Assembly (NCBI GenBank): GCA_016110215.1
Contig: JADWQD010000009.1
Coordinates: 1,901,669 to 1,965,668, forward strand
Direction: 5' to 3'
DNA from: Capronia americana
Lineage: Eukaryota; Ascomycota; Eurotiomycetes; Chaetothyriales; Herpotrichiellaceae
Length of the DNA: 64,000 nucleotides
Part shown: positions 30,224 through 40,446 of the stretch, piece by piece
Position numbering within the stretch: the first letter of the stretch is position 1
How the letters are laid out: the number at the start of each line of letters is the position of its first letter
The notes under the pieces: model-generated
What the model was told of the DNA's origin: nothing
The model's input: the letters and a program-made list of their open reading frames with translations, nothing else
Databases searched by the model: none
Position numbers and translations under genes: made by a program

Positions 30224-32038
30224 ATGAAGCGGAAACTTGATTCTAACGATGCGCCAACCCTCGAAGTGCCACGAAAAGACGAGGATGGGGGCGAATCCTT
30301 CGATTTATTCAACCTCGATCCTCGCCTGATGCAGGCTATTGCAAAATCCGACTTCTCCCATCCCACCCCTGTGCAAGCCAAAGCTATACCTCTAGCCCTC
30401 GAAGGCAAAGACGTCCTTGCGAAATCGAAGACAGGCTCAGGAAAGACAGCAGCCTATGTCATTCCGATCCTTCAAGCAATTCTCCGCCGTAAATCTTCTT
30501 CACTCAGCACCAGGGTTACCACTGCTCTCGTCCTCGTACCTACTCGCGAACTGGCAGACCAAGTCCACAGGGCCTTCGGTACCTTTACAGCGTTCTGCTC
30601 GAAAGACGTCCAGTCCCTGAATCTGACCCAACGAGTGTCTGATGCAGTCATGAGTGCAGTATTGCAGGACTCTCCCGATATCATCGTGACAACTCCGAGC
30701 AGAGCAACGCAGTACCTCAACTCCGGGAGACTATCAATCGACAATATTCAGCAGCTTGTTATTGACGAAGCCGATATCGTCCTCTCGTACGGCTATGAAG
30801 ACGATATCAACGCCATTGCCGCGGCGCTTCCTCGCGGGGTGCAAACGTTTCTGACCAGTGCCACACTCACATCGGAGGTCGAGGAGCTCAAGTCCATCTT
30901 CTGCCGGGACGCAGCGGTGGTCAAGATTGACGAAGCCGAAGAGAAGGGCGAGGCTGTTACACAATACGTGGTGCGCTGTGGAGAAGATGAGAAGTTCTTG
31001 CTGATATACGTGCTGTTCAAACTGCGCCTTGTGAAGGGGAAGTGCCTTGTCTTTGTCGCAGACGTGGACAGGAGCTATCGGCTGAAGCTCTATCTCGAGC
31101 AATTCGGTGTCAAGTCGTGCGTGCTTAACGCGGAGTTGCCGGTGAATTCACGACTGCACGTTGTTCAGGAATTCAACAAGGGATTATACGAAATCCTCAT
31201 CGCGGCTGATGATCAGGAAGTCCTCGGCGGAGTTATGAAAAGGCGGAAACCACGGGTGCAACCAGAGGATGAGACCAACGAGATGAGCGACGAGGAGGAC
31301 GAAGACGAGGGGAGGCCACTGAAGAAACAAAAGGTATCGAAGAACGAAAAGGACTTTGGAGTGTCGAGAGGCATTGACTTTCAGGATGTCTCCTGTGTGA
31401 TCAACTTTGACTTGCCCACAACCTCCAAATCATACACCCATCGCATAGGCCGGACTGCACGGGCAGGGAAAGCAGGCATGGCGCTGTCATTTGTGATCCC
31501 GAATGACAAGTTTGGCAAGCACAGACCGACGAGCATTATCTCGGCGAAGAACGATGAAAGAGTTCTCGAAAAGATCATTGCTCGGCAGGAAAAGAAGGGG
31601 AATGAAGTGAAGCCGTATCGGTTTGATATGGCGCAAGTCGATGCATTCCGATATCGCATGAACGATGCGCTGCGCGCTGTTACTGGGGCTGCGGTGCATG
31701 AGGCGCGTGCGAGGGAGATCAAGCAGGAACTTGTCAAATCCGAGAAGCTAAGGAAGCACTTTGAGGAAAACCCGGAAGATTTGCGCCACCTGAGGCATGA
31801 TGGGGAGCATGGGGCAATTGTCAGACATCAAGCACACCTGAAGCATGTTCCTGACTATTTGATGCCGGCGGCGGGGCGAAAAGCACTCAGCACTGATGAG
31901 GTTGGGTTTGTCGGATTCAAAAGTGAGAAGAAACGGAAAGACGACAAGAAACGAGCTGGTCGGAAACCTCGATTCAGTGGACGATCAAAGGGCAAGGTTG
32001 ATCCCCTGAAATCATTCAGCGCGAAGAAGAAACACTGA
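30224..32038 (+). CDS. dbp9: DEAD-box RNA helicase Dbp9
   Basis: ATP-dependent RNA helicase for 60S ribosomal subunit assembly in the nucleolus. Single exon, 604 aa from the ATG at 30224 (MKRKLDSND); the frame is open further upstream but lacks protein character. Helicase motifs in order: Q motif HPTPVQAKAIP, I AKSKTGSGKTAAY, Ia PTRELADQ, Ib TPSRATQ, II DEAD, III SAT, and VI HRIGRTARAG. A long acidic/lysine insertion (about residues 345-385, DEEDEDEGRPLKKQK) before FGVSRGIDFQDVSCVINFD is characteristic of Dbp9 among DEAD-box proteins. The basic tail (KKRKDDKKRAGRK) suits nucleolar localisation. It shares a promoter region with utp18. Confidence 0.92.
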   Translation: MKRKLDSNDAPTLEVPRKDEDGGESFDLFNLDPRLMQAIAKSDFSHPTPVQAKAIPLALEGKDVLAKSKTGSGKTAAYVIPILQAILRRKSSSLSTRVTTALVLVPTRELADQVHRAFGTFTAFCSKDVQSLNLTQRVSDAVMSAVLQDSPDIIVTTPSRATQYLNSGRLSIDNIQQLVIDEADIVLSYGYEDDINAIAAALPRGVQTFLTSATLTSEVEELKSIFCRDAAVVKIDEAEEKGEAVTQYVVRCGEDEKFLLIYVLFKLRLVKGKCLVFVADVDRSYRLKLYLEQFGVKSCVLNAELPVNSRLHVVQEFNKGLYEILIAADDQEVLGGVMKRRKPRVQPEDETNEMSDEEDEDEGRPLKKQKVSKNEKDFGVSRGIDFQDVSCVINFDLPTTSKSYTHRIGRTARAGKAGMALSFVIPNDKFGKHRPTSIISAKNDERVLEKIIARQEKKGNEVKPYRFDMAQVDAFRYRMNDALRAVTGAAVHEARAREIKQELVKSEKLRKHFEENPEDLRHLRHDGEHGAIVRHQAHLKHVPDYLMPAAGRKALSTDEVGFVGFKSEKKRKDDKKRAGRKPRFSGRSKGKVDPLKSFSAKKKH

Positions 32039-32238
32039 CGAGGTAAATCAACTCAATTGAATCTGGATTCTGTAGCATCAATGCTTTCCGTATTTCGATT
32101 GTGTTGGCGCTCCGGCGACTTTCGATTTCAAGTCGGCGTGGCTACAACACTCCCTCTGCATGCCTCACTTCACATGTCTCGACTCTCCATCTTTGAACTT
32201 CCCCCTTGGATGCGACCTCACCACTAGTCTGGGCAAAT
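32039..32238. other. Convergent 3' region after dbp9
   Basis: About 200 bp between two convergent stops; no feature beyond expected 3' ends. Confidence 0.3.
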
Positions 32239-32624
32239 TCAGAGCTTGTGTTTGAGTGGATTGTCGATAATCTCAGGCTCCACATTGTTGCCATCGGAAT
32301 GGTATGCCACGGTGAAGGTAACCGAGCCAACCTTGATGTTGCTTATCATTGTGGGACCCAGGGAAGGGTTACGGAGTAAGTTCCCTATCTTCTTAGCCTC
32401 TTCTCGAGCGATAGCCAGGCAATGGGCGAAGATGGCGGCATCATTGGAATTGTCGGCATACTCTCTGGCAAGGATGTTGGCATACACGAGGGCACAGTAT
32501 TGAATATTATGATCCTGCAGGCTTCATTAGCGATGACTTACTCGAGCGATGGACATGAACTTACCAGCGGATTCAAGTATGGTTTGCAGTACATTCCCCA
32601 TCTCGCATTATGGAGGTATTCCAT
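32239..32624 (-). CDS. Small hypothetical protein, two exons
   Basis: Not obvious from single frames: exon 1 (32565-32624) and exon 2 (32239-32514) join across a textbook 50-bp fungal intron (donor GTAAGT, branch GCTAATG, acceptor CTGCAG) to give 111 aa. The start is ATG at 32624. The product starts with an aromatic segment (MEYLHNARWGMYCKPY), then a helical part (YANILAREYADNSNDAAIFAHCLAIAREEAKKIG), then a beta-like stretch (KVGSVTFTVAYHSD) and a polar tail. No signal peptide, membrane segment or family that I recognise. The good intron and amphipathic helix argue that it is real; an upstream exon cannot be excluded. Confidence 0.5.
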
Positions 32625-33598
32625 TGCGCTTTCTTTGAGTCGGGATTGTCGTCGAGAAGTGAGGAGGTTGTAAGAGCTGAGTGGAGAGAAGAGGTGTAGT
32701 CTGGGTGAGAGACAATCGAAAGGGACTGAACAACAGCCTTGAGAGATATGGCAGAACAAGGCTCTTTGCCAAGCTTGGCATTCTGAGCAGTGAAGTGACA
32801 GCACAGCACTGGCAAGGCGGAAAGAAGCCCTCTCCAGATCCTGTTGTCGAGTGCCAGGAACATGTGAGGCGGTACTGCTGTGTCTGTCTGCGGGTCATCA
32901 CCATCGAAGACCTTGCCTGGCTCCCTTGGGTTTCTCCTGCGATTTTGGTCTATGTCCGACCATGGAGAGTACAACAACTGCTACGGCGTGCCATCATGCA
33001 GAGCCATGCTCTTCTCGTCGGTCCTTTCCACAAAGCACTCCATTCACGCTCAGTGGGACTGACGGTCGCCGGTTGTAAGGTCAACCTCGATGTTCCACAC
33101 CCGTCGAAGCTCTGAGACTGCAAATGAGACCGCCTTGCTTCCAAAAGACGGCATCTACCATTGCGAAGTGGATGGCGAGTGCTTCAAGGTGCAATGTCTT
33201 GCTGGAGTTGCTGCTCCCAGCTATGGACCTACAACATCGGTGTTGACATAATCCTCTGCATACTCGCGGGTGATTTCGTCCGGGTATTTTGCGCGCGACG
33301 TAGCTCCATGATGGAGCAAGATTGTCTGTTGACGGATCAAACATGAGCTATGTCGCTCGAACCCCTGAAAGTCCCAGAGTTTCAATGCTGCATCAATCAC
33401 TGATTGGCCCGGGCCTGCATTTGTCATCGGGGCTGACATTTCTCTAGCCGGACTCAACGATGGGGGCCGATGACCACCACATCTAACGATCGAGATAGTT
33501 TATATTCGAGCCCTTCCTCGGCCAATCCGCCTTGTCCAACCTTCAAACCACTGTCTACGATTCTCCTTTTCCACTACCTTCAGCCCCTGTCGACCAAG
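32625..33598. promoter_or_regulatory. Divergent intergenic region, hypothetical gene / DUF427
   Basis: 974 bp between divergent starts. Frames of up to about 145 codons occur on both strands but overlap each other and show no family resemblance. Nothing more specific seen. Confidence 0.4.
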
Positions 33599-33949
33599 AT
33601 GCCTACCGCAACAGCCAGAGTTAACGGCAAAGTCATTGCCTCCTCCGACAACTATCAGACCGTGGAAGGCAACATCTATTTTCCGCCTAGCTCCCTGGAC
33701 CAATCAGTCCTCTCATCGTCGAACACTCACTCAAGCTGTCCGTGGAAGGGAAAAGCAAGCTACTATAACATCACCACCGATGGAAATACTTTGAAGGATG
33801 CCGCTTGGTACTACCCGGTTCCAAAGGAGAAGGCCGCGCATATTAAGGATCATGTGGCTTTTTGTGAGCGGACGCCCTTCACGAGAGTTACCGGGACGTA
33901 GGCTGACTGAAACGCAGATGGTAGCAAGGTCGCCGTGTCTGTGGCTTGA
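33599..33949 (+). CDS. DUF427 domain protein
   Basis: Exons 33599-33863 and 33918-33949 (54-bp intron, donor GTGAGC) encode 98 aa. The whole protein is one DUF427 domain: ARVNGKVIASSDNYQTVEGNIYFPP, SSCPWKGKASYYNI, AAWYYPVPKEKAAHIKDHVAFY. The conserved CPWKGxAxYY and DAAWYYPxP motifs are intact. Reading through the intron would give a wrong tail (CERTPFTRV); splicing restores HVAFY and ends in GSKVAVSVA. DUF427 is a small beta-structured domain found in bacteria and fungi; its biochemical role is not established as far as I know. The upstream ATG at about 33470 gives an unlikely leader and is not used. Confidence 0.88.
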
Positions 33950-34144
33950 GCAAATTGCTCCTCTCACTCCTCTGTTGGAATATTTCCCTTCCGAACTCTT
34001 GTGTGGAGGACTATGGAACACGAATAACAAGCATCTGAACACAACTCCTAGATTACTCTCTCGTGCTTTTCCTTTACCTCTCACTTCGAAGCCTTCTGTT
34101 GTTCCACGTTGCATCCCGTCTTTGCCTTCTCTCGGCCCTCAGAA

Positions 34145-35616
34145 TCAAATGGGCGTGTACGTCCCATTGGCGCACTGGAAGCCCATGCCTGGGTTCAAGG
34201 CTGCGCTGGCATCGATGCAGATGACTGTCGGCGCAGTCAAAGTCTCTGGGAAGACCTGAATATTGTCAAGCGCGAAATTCTTGCAGGACGTGTTCGTGTT
34301 GCACTCGATGATGACGGCTTCCGTGTGCTGCAAATCCGGCAAACCGACATTGTACCAACATGGCTGTGTCAAAAGTCAGTTGTTGAACTAAACCACCCAC
34401 GGACAAATATACTCACATCGCTGACACACGAACCATCCCCGGGATTAAACGTGTTGATCGTCCCGGTGAAGTTGGCCCAGGTAAAGTCTTCCATGTTGAC
34501 AGTCGAGTTGTTCGGTCTCCCGACGGTGGTTCCGTTCTCCAGTTGAGTCTGGGCGGAGCCTTGGTTGATGTACGTCTGTGTTACGAAAATTGGAAATGTG
34601 ACATTGTAGACTCGGATGTTGGACCAGGTAATGTTCTTGGCCAATCCTTTACCCCCGACCCAAGACTTGAAACGTGCAGCATACACGGCGTTGATGACTG
34701 TGATATCGTCAAACTTGATGTTGGACACGTTCGCCCACTTGGCCTGATTCTGTCCTAGTGAGCCGATACTCATTCCGTGGCTCTGATAGCCGATGGTGCC
34801 GCCCTGGAACAAGACGTTGTCGGCTCCAGCTTGCACCGCGATGGCATCATCGCCATTGAAGATGACGCTGTTGAGGATCCGAATATCGCTACCGCCAACA
34901 TCGAAGCCGTCAGTGTTAAAGGGGAAGCCTTGGCTGTCCGATACAGCGTCGATGACCGTGTCTGAAATGGTGATGTTCTTGCCGCTGACTTGCATCCCCC
35001 ACGCGATCGGTTTGCGGGACTTGAAATGTCTTACGGAGCCATTGGTGGTGTTGAGGCTCATGAGATGCGGTCGAGACGGTGCTCCACTGCCATTCTTGGG
35101 GTTGGAATCCCACCAGGCTTGGCCATAGCTGTCGATCCAGCCGGTGGTGACGTTTGGGGTACCGATGTAGTCAATCGATGGGCCTGAGAGGGTGAACCTA
35201 TGCTTGTCAGTGGCGACCCGGCGGAAGCAAGAAAAATCAAGTCACCAGTAAAGCGCAGATGCATTTGTCGCGGCGGTGGTCTTGTTCACGAGTGCTTGGA
35301 TTGCAGTGATGTTCTTTGGAAGATGAAGCGTTCCCTGCATCCGGATGGTGACATTGGACAGATTGGTCGCCGCGATGGGCTGAAGGACATTGTAGTCAAC
35401 GCCCTCACTGAAGATGATCGTGGAGTCTTGAGCGCACCGTGCGAAGGCGGAGGAGATTGCAGGCGAGTCGTCCGCTTTCCCACCTGAAGACTTGAACTGG
35501 GAAGGGATCGTACAGGTGCTCTGCTGACCGCTCTGGCGAATGCTCAGGGAAGTGGCCAATGCCGCGAGCTGAAGGAAACAACCGACAAGTACTGCTCTCA
35601 ACATTTTGCACAACAT
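34145..35616 (-). CDS. Secreted exo-type polygalacturonase / rhamnogalacturonase-like, GH28
   Basis: Pectin-degrading glycoside hydrolase acting on polygalacturonan or related backbones outside the cell. Exons 35246-35616, 34417-35197 and 34145-34363 encode 456 aa. The signal peptide is residues 1-24 or, from the second Met, 5-24 (MLRAVLVGCFLQLAALATS). Catalytic GH28 sites: NTD at 218-220, GDD at 239-241, SHG at 263-265, and R-F-K at 299-301 where most enzymes have RIK. Many N-glycosylation sequons occur. The IGSLG after SHG and the spacing suggest an exo-acting enzyme rather than an endopolygalacturonase. A TATA-like sequence lies about 66 bp upstream. Substrate preference cannot be fixed. 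Confidence 0.9.
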
Positions 35617-35681
35617 TCAAGACGCGCAATCAGTTGGGTATGAAAGGTGTTGCTTGCGCAGGACGGCGAGCCAGAGGCGGG

Positions 35682-35688
35682 CTATATG
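35682..35688 (-). promoter_or_regulatory. TATA-like element of GH28 gene
   Basis: CATATAG on the minus strand, 66 bp upstream of the GH28 start codon, in an otherwise GC-rich stretch. Inducible secreted-enzyme genes of fungi often have a TATA box at this distance. Motif seen; function inferred. Confidence 0.3.
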
Positions 35689-36243
35689 TGCCCTCCACCA
35701 TGACATCGAATATACTGCACATGTTCCCCAGAGTCTGGGGAAAGCCATGCACATCTCCATGTTCGAGCGAGGGCATTGTCAGAATTCAGGAACCACCCCA
35801 AGATCTAGGATAGAAAAGGAAGCTCACGATGCCTGCGGAGACAAAAGCTCCGCCCGTCTCGGCACGAAATCCGCCGAAGGATTCGAGCGGCCCCCCGCAT
35901 CGCCTTAGAGCCTCAAGCTGGTGTGTCGGAGAGCGCGGGGAGCGGGGATCCCGTCGTTAGCGAGGCTGAGAGGCTCCCCCGGATGCAAAGCCCACCGTAC
36001 TGGGTAACGTAATGCAATGCTCCTTCAGAGCTCGGCGGGTCCAATTCTGCAAAGAAGTCCGAGTTCGCACTGGAAGATCGAATTTGCCAAATGCCGGCAT
36101 GGAGGGAAGCAGGAGGGGATGCTCTATGACGAATGTGAAGAGACTCTGTTTATACATTACCATTACCTAGGTACTCATGACTTCTCACAAGATGTGAGCC
36201 TACAAATCATTAAGTACATATCCAGTTCATAAACAATCACTCA
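35689..36243. other. Intergenic, GH28 upstream region
   Basis: About 555 bp between the GH28 TATA-like element and the stop of the next minus-strand gene. No gene recognised. Confidence 0.35.
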
Positions 36244-38880
36244 TTATTTCCCCGATAACCGCATGTACTGCTCGACTGCCGGTGACTCAGCAGTGGAGAA
36301 AGACGCGATTGTAGGTGGTTTGCTGCGCCTCTGTCGTCGACTCTTACGTGGACTGGCCGGCGCAGTTTCGTCTTTGCATCTGACGTAGAAGTGAGGATGC
36401 ATATTCCGGTCCATCGGACTGCTGCCTGCCTTCTGCATATCAACTTCCCACTTTTTGGCCAGAAGGCCACCGCTCGGTCCGGCTCCACACGTCCCAGACA
36501 TAGTGCTCGAAGGCGGAGAATTGATGGCCAGCGCAAACAGATTTTGTGGCTCCGTGTAGTCGGTGACCCTGCCGAGCAAGCAGAAAGTCCACAACAGGTA
36601 AACGAGACTGAAAAGACTGAGCAGGAAGACAGCGACCAGCACCACATAGAACAGACCCTGCCATTCCTGCGTTCCGCCCGAGGCATAATCCTTGTAACTG
36701 ACCATCGCTCGGAAATTCTGGTATTGCGGCTCTACAAGTGTCGGCTGCGAGTAGTTCCAATAGTGGAGGAATGGAGCTGTGGAAGAGGCCAAAACAGCCG
36801 TGCTGCTCGCTAAGACAGCCAGGGCTTCCCCGAGGGTGGGCATGTCGATGGGAAGTAGTGTGGATACGTCAGCGCCGGAGGCATTGTAGTAAGGCGGAAT
36901 GAACTGCGAAAGAATGCGGTCATTGGAAGCGTTGGCGTTGTAGACTCCCGAGTTCAATGAGACGGCGCGCAGCCATTCTGACCCTATATCCTTCCAATCT
37001 GTCTCCCACGACCCGACCGTCGCATCCGGAACCGATTTGAAATAGGAGAGAGTGTTCCCTGTGCTGTTGTCGCACTCAACCGACATTTGACCACCGGACT
37101 GCGCGACATGGTAGTAGGTGGTGCAATTTCGATAGAGGGCGGATCTGACGGAGCACAGCATGTAATCCATGTAAGGTAAATATGACGACGCTCTCTTGCC
37201 CTCGGGGGGAGGTGCGGCAAGAATGTACACTGCAGGGTACCCATAGGCGCTCGAAATGAAGCCCAGCATATTGTACGGCAAAGGAAGCTTTGGGAAGAAC
37301 GGTGGCTGCTGGAATGTAGGTGCAGACCCATTCCCAAAACCGAAGATGTCGTCAACGACTGTTGTGCCCACATAAAATGTCCCAGGGTCGGTGACATTCG
37401 AAGGGTCAACAATCATAGGGTCCACCTCCGCCTCGTCCATCCCCACGCATAGGACGTTGATCATGGGAGCTGGGATCGCGGCTCGGATGGAGTACTCGCC
37501 GTTGCCTTGGAGGTCCTCAGGTTGCAAAATGTGGTTTTTTGGATCCCGAGCGGCATTGAAGAGATTTGCATGCGGCATCGCGAGTGTGACGTTCTGTACC
37601 AGTCGCTGGTATTTGAAGGAATCGGCTGTGATATTCTCATGACTTGGAGTGATCCATTGACCGAGCAATGTCGTGTTGTCGAAGAGGGTGCTAATTGGCG
37701 CAGGGCGGCCAACAATGGAAGTGAGGTCAGAAGAATTACCGACGTCTAGCCGCTGTGACCAGTCTGTCAGGAAGGTTTTGAAGTTGTGGAAGCTTTGACC
37801 CGCATAATCGATTTGCAGACAAGTGTCTCCCTCGACATCATATCCCAGGACGGGGTCAATGCCTTCTCCATGGATGGGACTCTGACACCTGCCAGCGAGG
37901 TATGGAGCATTGGCGTAAGATGCAGCGACCTGCCCGTAAAGAGTCCGATGTTCAAGTCGGCCAAATTTGGGTTTGGGCGCGACAAGGGCTTCGGCTGCTG
38001 TTGTGTAGAAAGTGGCCGCGAGCGCGGCGACCAAGACCAGAATGCCGACAATGGTGGAAGCGGCATATCGGACTGCTATCCAGTTCGTGATCAAGGTGCC
38101 GGGTTGCATGACCCACGATCGCATGGTCATCTCGGCAATACTGATGCCGCCGTTCTTGTTCTCCTTGGCGAAGGCACGCCGACTCAACAACTGGCCCAGT
38201 AGCGCCACGAAGATGGTAACGAACGACAATTCGACCGTTTTCGACATAAGAGCGCTGAGAAGAGTAGCGTTCGCGAAAGAGATGTGTCCATTTGTGCCGA
38301 TTGATTCTCCCCATCGGGGCTTCGCAAAGGCGATGCCGAGGAACACTCCAGAGAACACTGTCGAATAAACAGCCAGCGCTAGAACGGAGATTGTCCACCA
38401 CGACCATGGACTCGTCAAGATGTCACCATGCGTTGGACAGTTCTCATCGACATGCGTATGGGTATGAAGGAGGCCTGCTTCTGTTGAGAAGTCTTGCGAG
38501 GTTTGCTGGTTGAGTCGGCTGTAGGAGGACCGATCTGACTTCCATGATCTTGCATCTTCAGTCCTAGAGGGAGTTTCCTGGTACGGACTATCACGGGTGG
38601 TCCCAGGGAGTAAGGGTTCGGGAGTCGCAACAAGGGTAGTGGACAAGCCATCTTTGCTCGTGTAGGATGAGGATTTGGAGCCGACTGGGACACGCTTGAC
38701 TTGTGGGATCCCGGAGATGTTCAGTCCGACGGGTGCCTCCTCCCATTCCGGCGAGTTGAATGTCTGGAACTCATGATCCTCTTGCGGCGCTTGTTCGTAG
38801 CTTTCTGGAACCAGAGAGGAGTCTTGTCGTCGAAAGGACCGCCTGGGGTGGAAGGAAGCTTGACTGGGTTTGCCTTCCAT
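36244..38880 (-). CDS. Large multi-pass membrane protein of unknown function
   Basis: Single exon, 878 aa, from ATG at 38880 (the frame is open one GTG codon further). The first ~150 residues are cytoplasmic-type, Ser/Pro/Glu-rich. Three membrane helices follow: around SWWTISVLALAVYSTVFSG, ELSFVTIFVALLGQLL and ASTIVGILVLVAALAATF. A long extracellular-type domain of roughly 450 residues follows, with many N-glycosylation sequons and several cysteines. A last helix (FYVVLVAVFLLSLFSLVYLLW) comes before a basic C-terminal tail (SPRKSRRQRRSKPP). The layout resembles DUF3176-type and related Pezizomycotina membrane proteins, but the DUF3176 entry motif is not seen. A cell-surface role is likely; no activity is suggested. 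Confidence 0.75.
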   Translation of the reverse strand: MEGKPSQASFHPRRSFRRQDSSLVPESYEQAPQEDHEFQTFNSPEWEEAPVGLNISGIPQVKRVPVGSKSSSYTSKDGLSTTLVATPEPLLPGTTRDSPYQETPSRTEDARSWKSDRSSYSRLNQQTSQDFSTEAGLLHTHTHVDENCPTHGDILTSPWSWWTISVLALAVYSTVFSGVFLGIAFAKPRWGESIGTNGHISFANATLLSALMSKTVELSFVTIFVALLGQLLSRRAFAKENKNGGISIAEMTMRSWVMQPGTLITNWIAVRYAASTIVGILVLVAALAATFYTTAAEALVAPKPKFGRLEHRTLYGQVAASYANAPYLAGRCQSPIHGEGIDPVLGYDVEGDTCLQIDYAGQSFHNFKTFLTDWSQRLDVGNSSDLTSIVGRPAPISTLFDNTTLLGQWITPSHENITADSFKYQRLVQNVTLAMPHANLFNAARDPKNHILQPEDLQGNGEYSIRAAIPAPMINVLCVGMDEAEVDPMIVDPSNVTDPGTFYVGTTVVDDIFGFGNGSAPTFQQPPFFPKLPLPYNMLGFISSAYGYPAVYILAAPPPEGKRASSYLPYMDYMLCSVRSALYRNCTTYYHVAQSGGQMSVECDNSTGNTLSYFKSVPDATVGSWETDWKDIGSEWLRAVSLNSGVYNANASNDRILSQFIPPYYNASGADVSTLLPIDMPTLGEALAVLASSTAVLASSTAPFLHYWNYSQPTLVEPQYQNFRAMVSYKDYASGGTQEWQGLFYVVLVAVFLLSLFSLVYLLWTFCLLGRVTDYTEPQNLFALAINSPPSSTMSGTCGAGPSGGLLAKKWEVDMQKAGSSPMDRNMHPHFYVRCKDETAPASPRKSRRQRRSKPPTIASFSTAESPAVEQYMRLSGK

Positions 38881-40446
38881 CACGACCAGCAGAGTGGCTG
38901 CGACCAGTGGAGGTCGACTGGCATTTCTGGGAGCAGGAGCTTCACATGGTGGGCCAGCGGAGAATGAGGCTCAAGGCCGTCGACGGATATATGTACCGCG
39001 CTGATAGCGTCTGCTTCTGTCGCTCCAGCCGAGATGCGCTAGAAGAAGTTGCGTGCTCGATACTGGGCCTATTCTGCTCAAGGTGTTCCGGACAGGTGCC
39101 ATCTGGCAACCTCTGAGAGACGAGGCGCACGCCAGAGCACACAGACTTATGCACGCGCGGCACACGAACGGGTCTGTGGCTTGCTTTGGTGTTGGGGGAC
39201 GGGTGCAACCCCCCTCCATATCTTGGTTGCGACAAGCAAACAAGGAGCATCGTGGCAGCTCCAATGATTGGAATGGAACAGTTGAGTCTCTTGGCTTCGT
39301 GCACAGAAGATCTAGTAGCACAGATGACCGACACGACTGCAAGTGAGGTTCATTGCTCGTGCGTGGAGATGCACAAGTGGACTGACCGGCGTGGAAGATG
39401 GTCGAGCGCTTGCAACGCAGGGCGGGATGGGCACACAAGCGCAGAAATTGGGGGCGGGGATGGATGCCTGACGCAGCAGGCACTGCACCCCTAGGTATGC
39501 ACCCAGCTATGTGCTCTCTACTCGTGGATTTGACCATCCAGTCTATCGCTCTCATTAAAGCTATTTTCCGGGAGCAATCTTTGGTCTTTTCTGGGGATCC
39601 CCGCTTGCGCACTCGGTATTCAAGCTTCACTGAATCCCGCGCCCGTTTTTAAACTGACTGCGAACGTGTTCTTCAGTACAAGATGCCATCAGGCTGAGGC
39701 AGATCGCTGAAGTGGTTGCCACCATCAGCTAAAAACCGGTGCGCACCATGCCGAGACGCCCTTCATGCGGCTAACTAGAAGGCGGTTCGATAGCGTCATG
39801 TACCACACCTCGCAGTTCCTCGGACTGGTCAAACAAGAGACGGAGAACACCCGGAATGCGGATATAGTAGCACACCCGCAGGAGAACTTCTGCTGTTGCT
39901 TTCATCCTCCCCCATCCGAATTCCAAGAGCCGATTCTGTACTGCATCGACTACGTATGCTTTCCAACTGGACGAGCATGCCGCTTATTGGAGCAAGATGA
40001 GGCTGATGTCGCCTATCCAAACGATTGACGACAGACGTCGAATATTTCCGAAGAGGCAGATCCGTACTCCAAACCCCAGTGCTTGAAAGCGAGTGACTCC
40101 GCTTTTCCCGCCAAGAAGAGCGCTTACTGCAAGTGATTCCATAAAGTCACCTCCGCAGTCTTGTGCGTTCCACAGCTGACACATCTTCTTTCCACCTTCC
40201 ATTCTTGTCAACATGAGCCAAGCTCTACGCCGGAGGCAAAATCGCCTTGCTGACTGTCAACTCCTCTGTCCCGGTGGCCCTGTGCTTACTGTATGCTGGA
40301 CGGGCGGCCTAAAAGACACATTCTGATATGCCAGAGTTTCTCCCTACTACAAGGGGATTACTTCTACGAGACTTGATCTTCAATATGTTCCGAATCCTTC
40401 AGCCCCACAAGCCTAGCGCGTAGACGCGGAAACGGAATTAAATCAA
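38881..40446. other. Long intergenic region upstream of two divergent genes
   Basis: 1.57 kb between the membrane-protein gene and the Zn2Cys6 gene. A 219-codon minus-strand frame (38971-39630) is Cys/Arg/Ser-rich with no domain pattern and is not called. The region likely contains two promoters; no other feature recognised. Confidence 0.45.

Noticed and set aside
36244..38880. Calling the 878-aa membrane protein DUF3176
   Set aside because: Number and order of helices are similar, but the WWxE/YDGxP entry motif seen at the left edge is missing.
38971..39630. 219-codon minus-strand frame in the intergenic region
   Set aside because: Cys/Arg/Ser-rich translation with no domain pattern; its first codon is not a good ATG; overlapping frames on the other strand are similar in quality.
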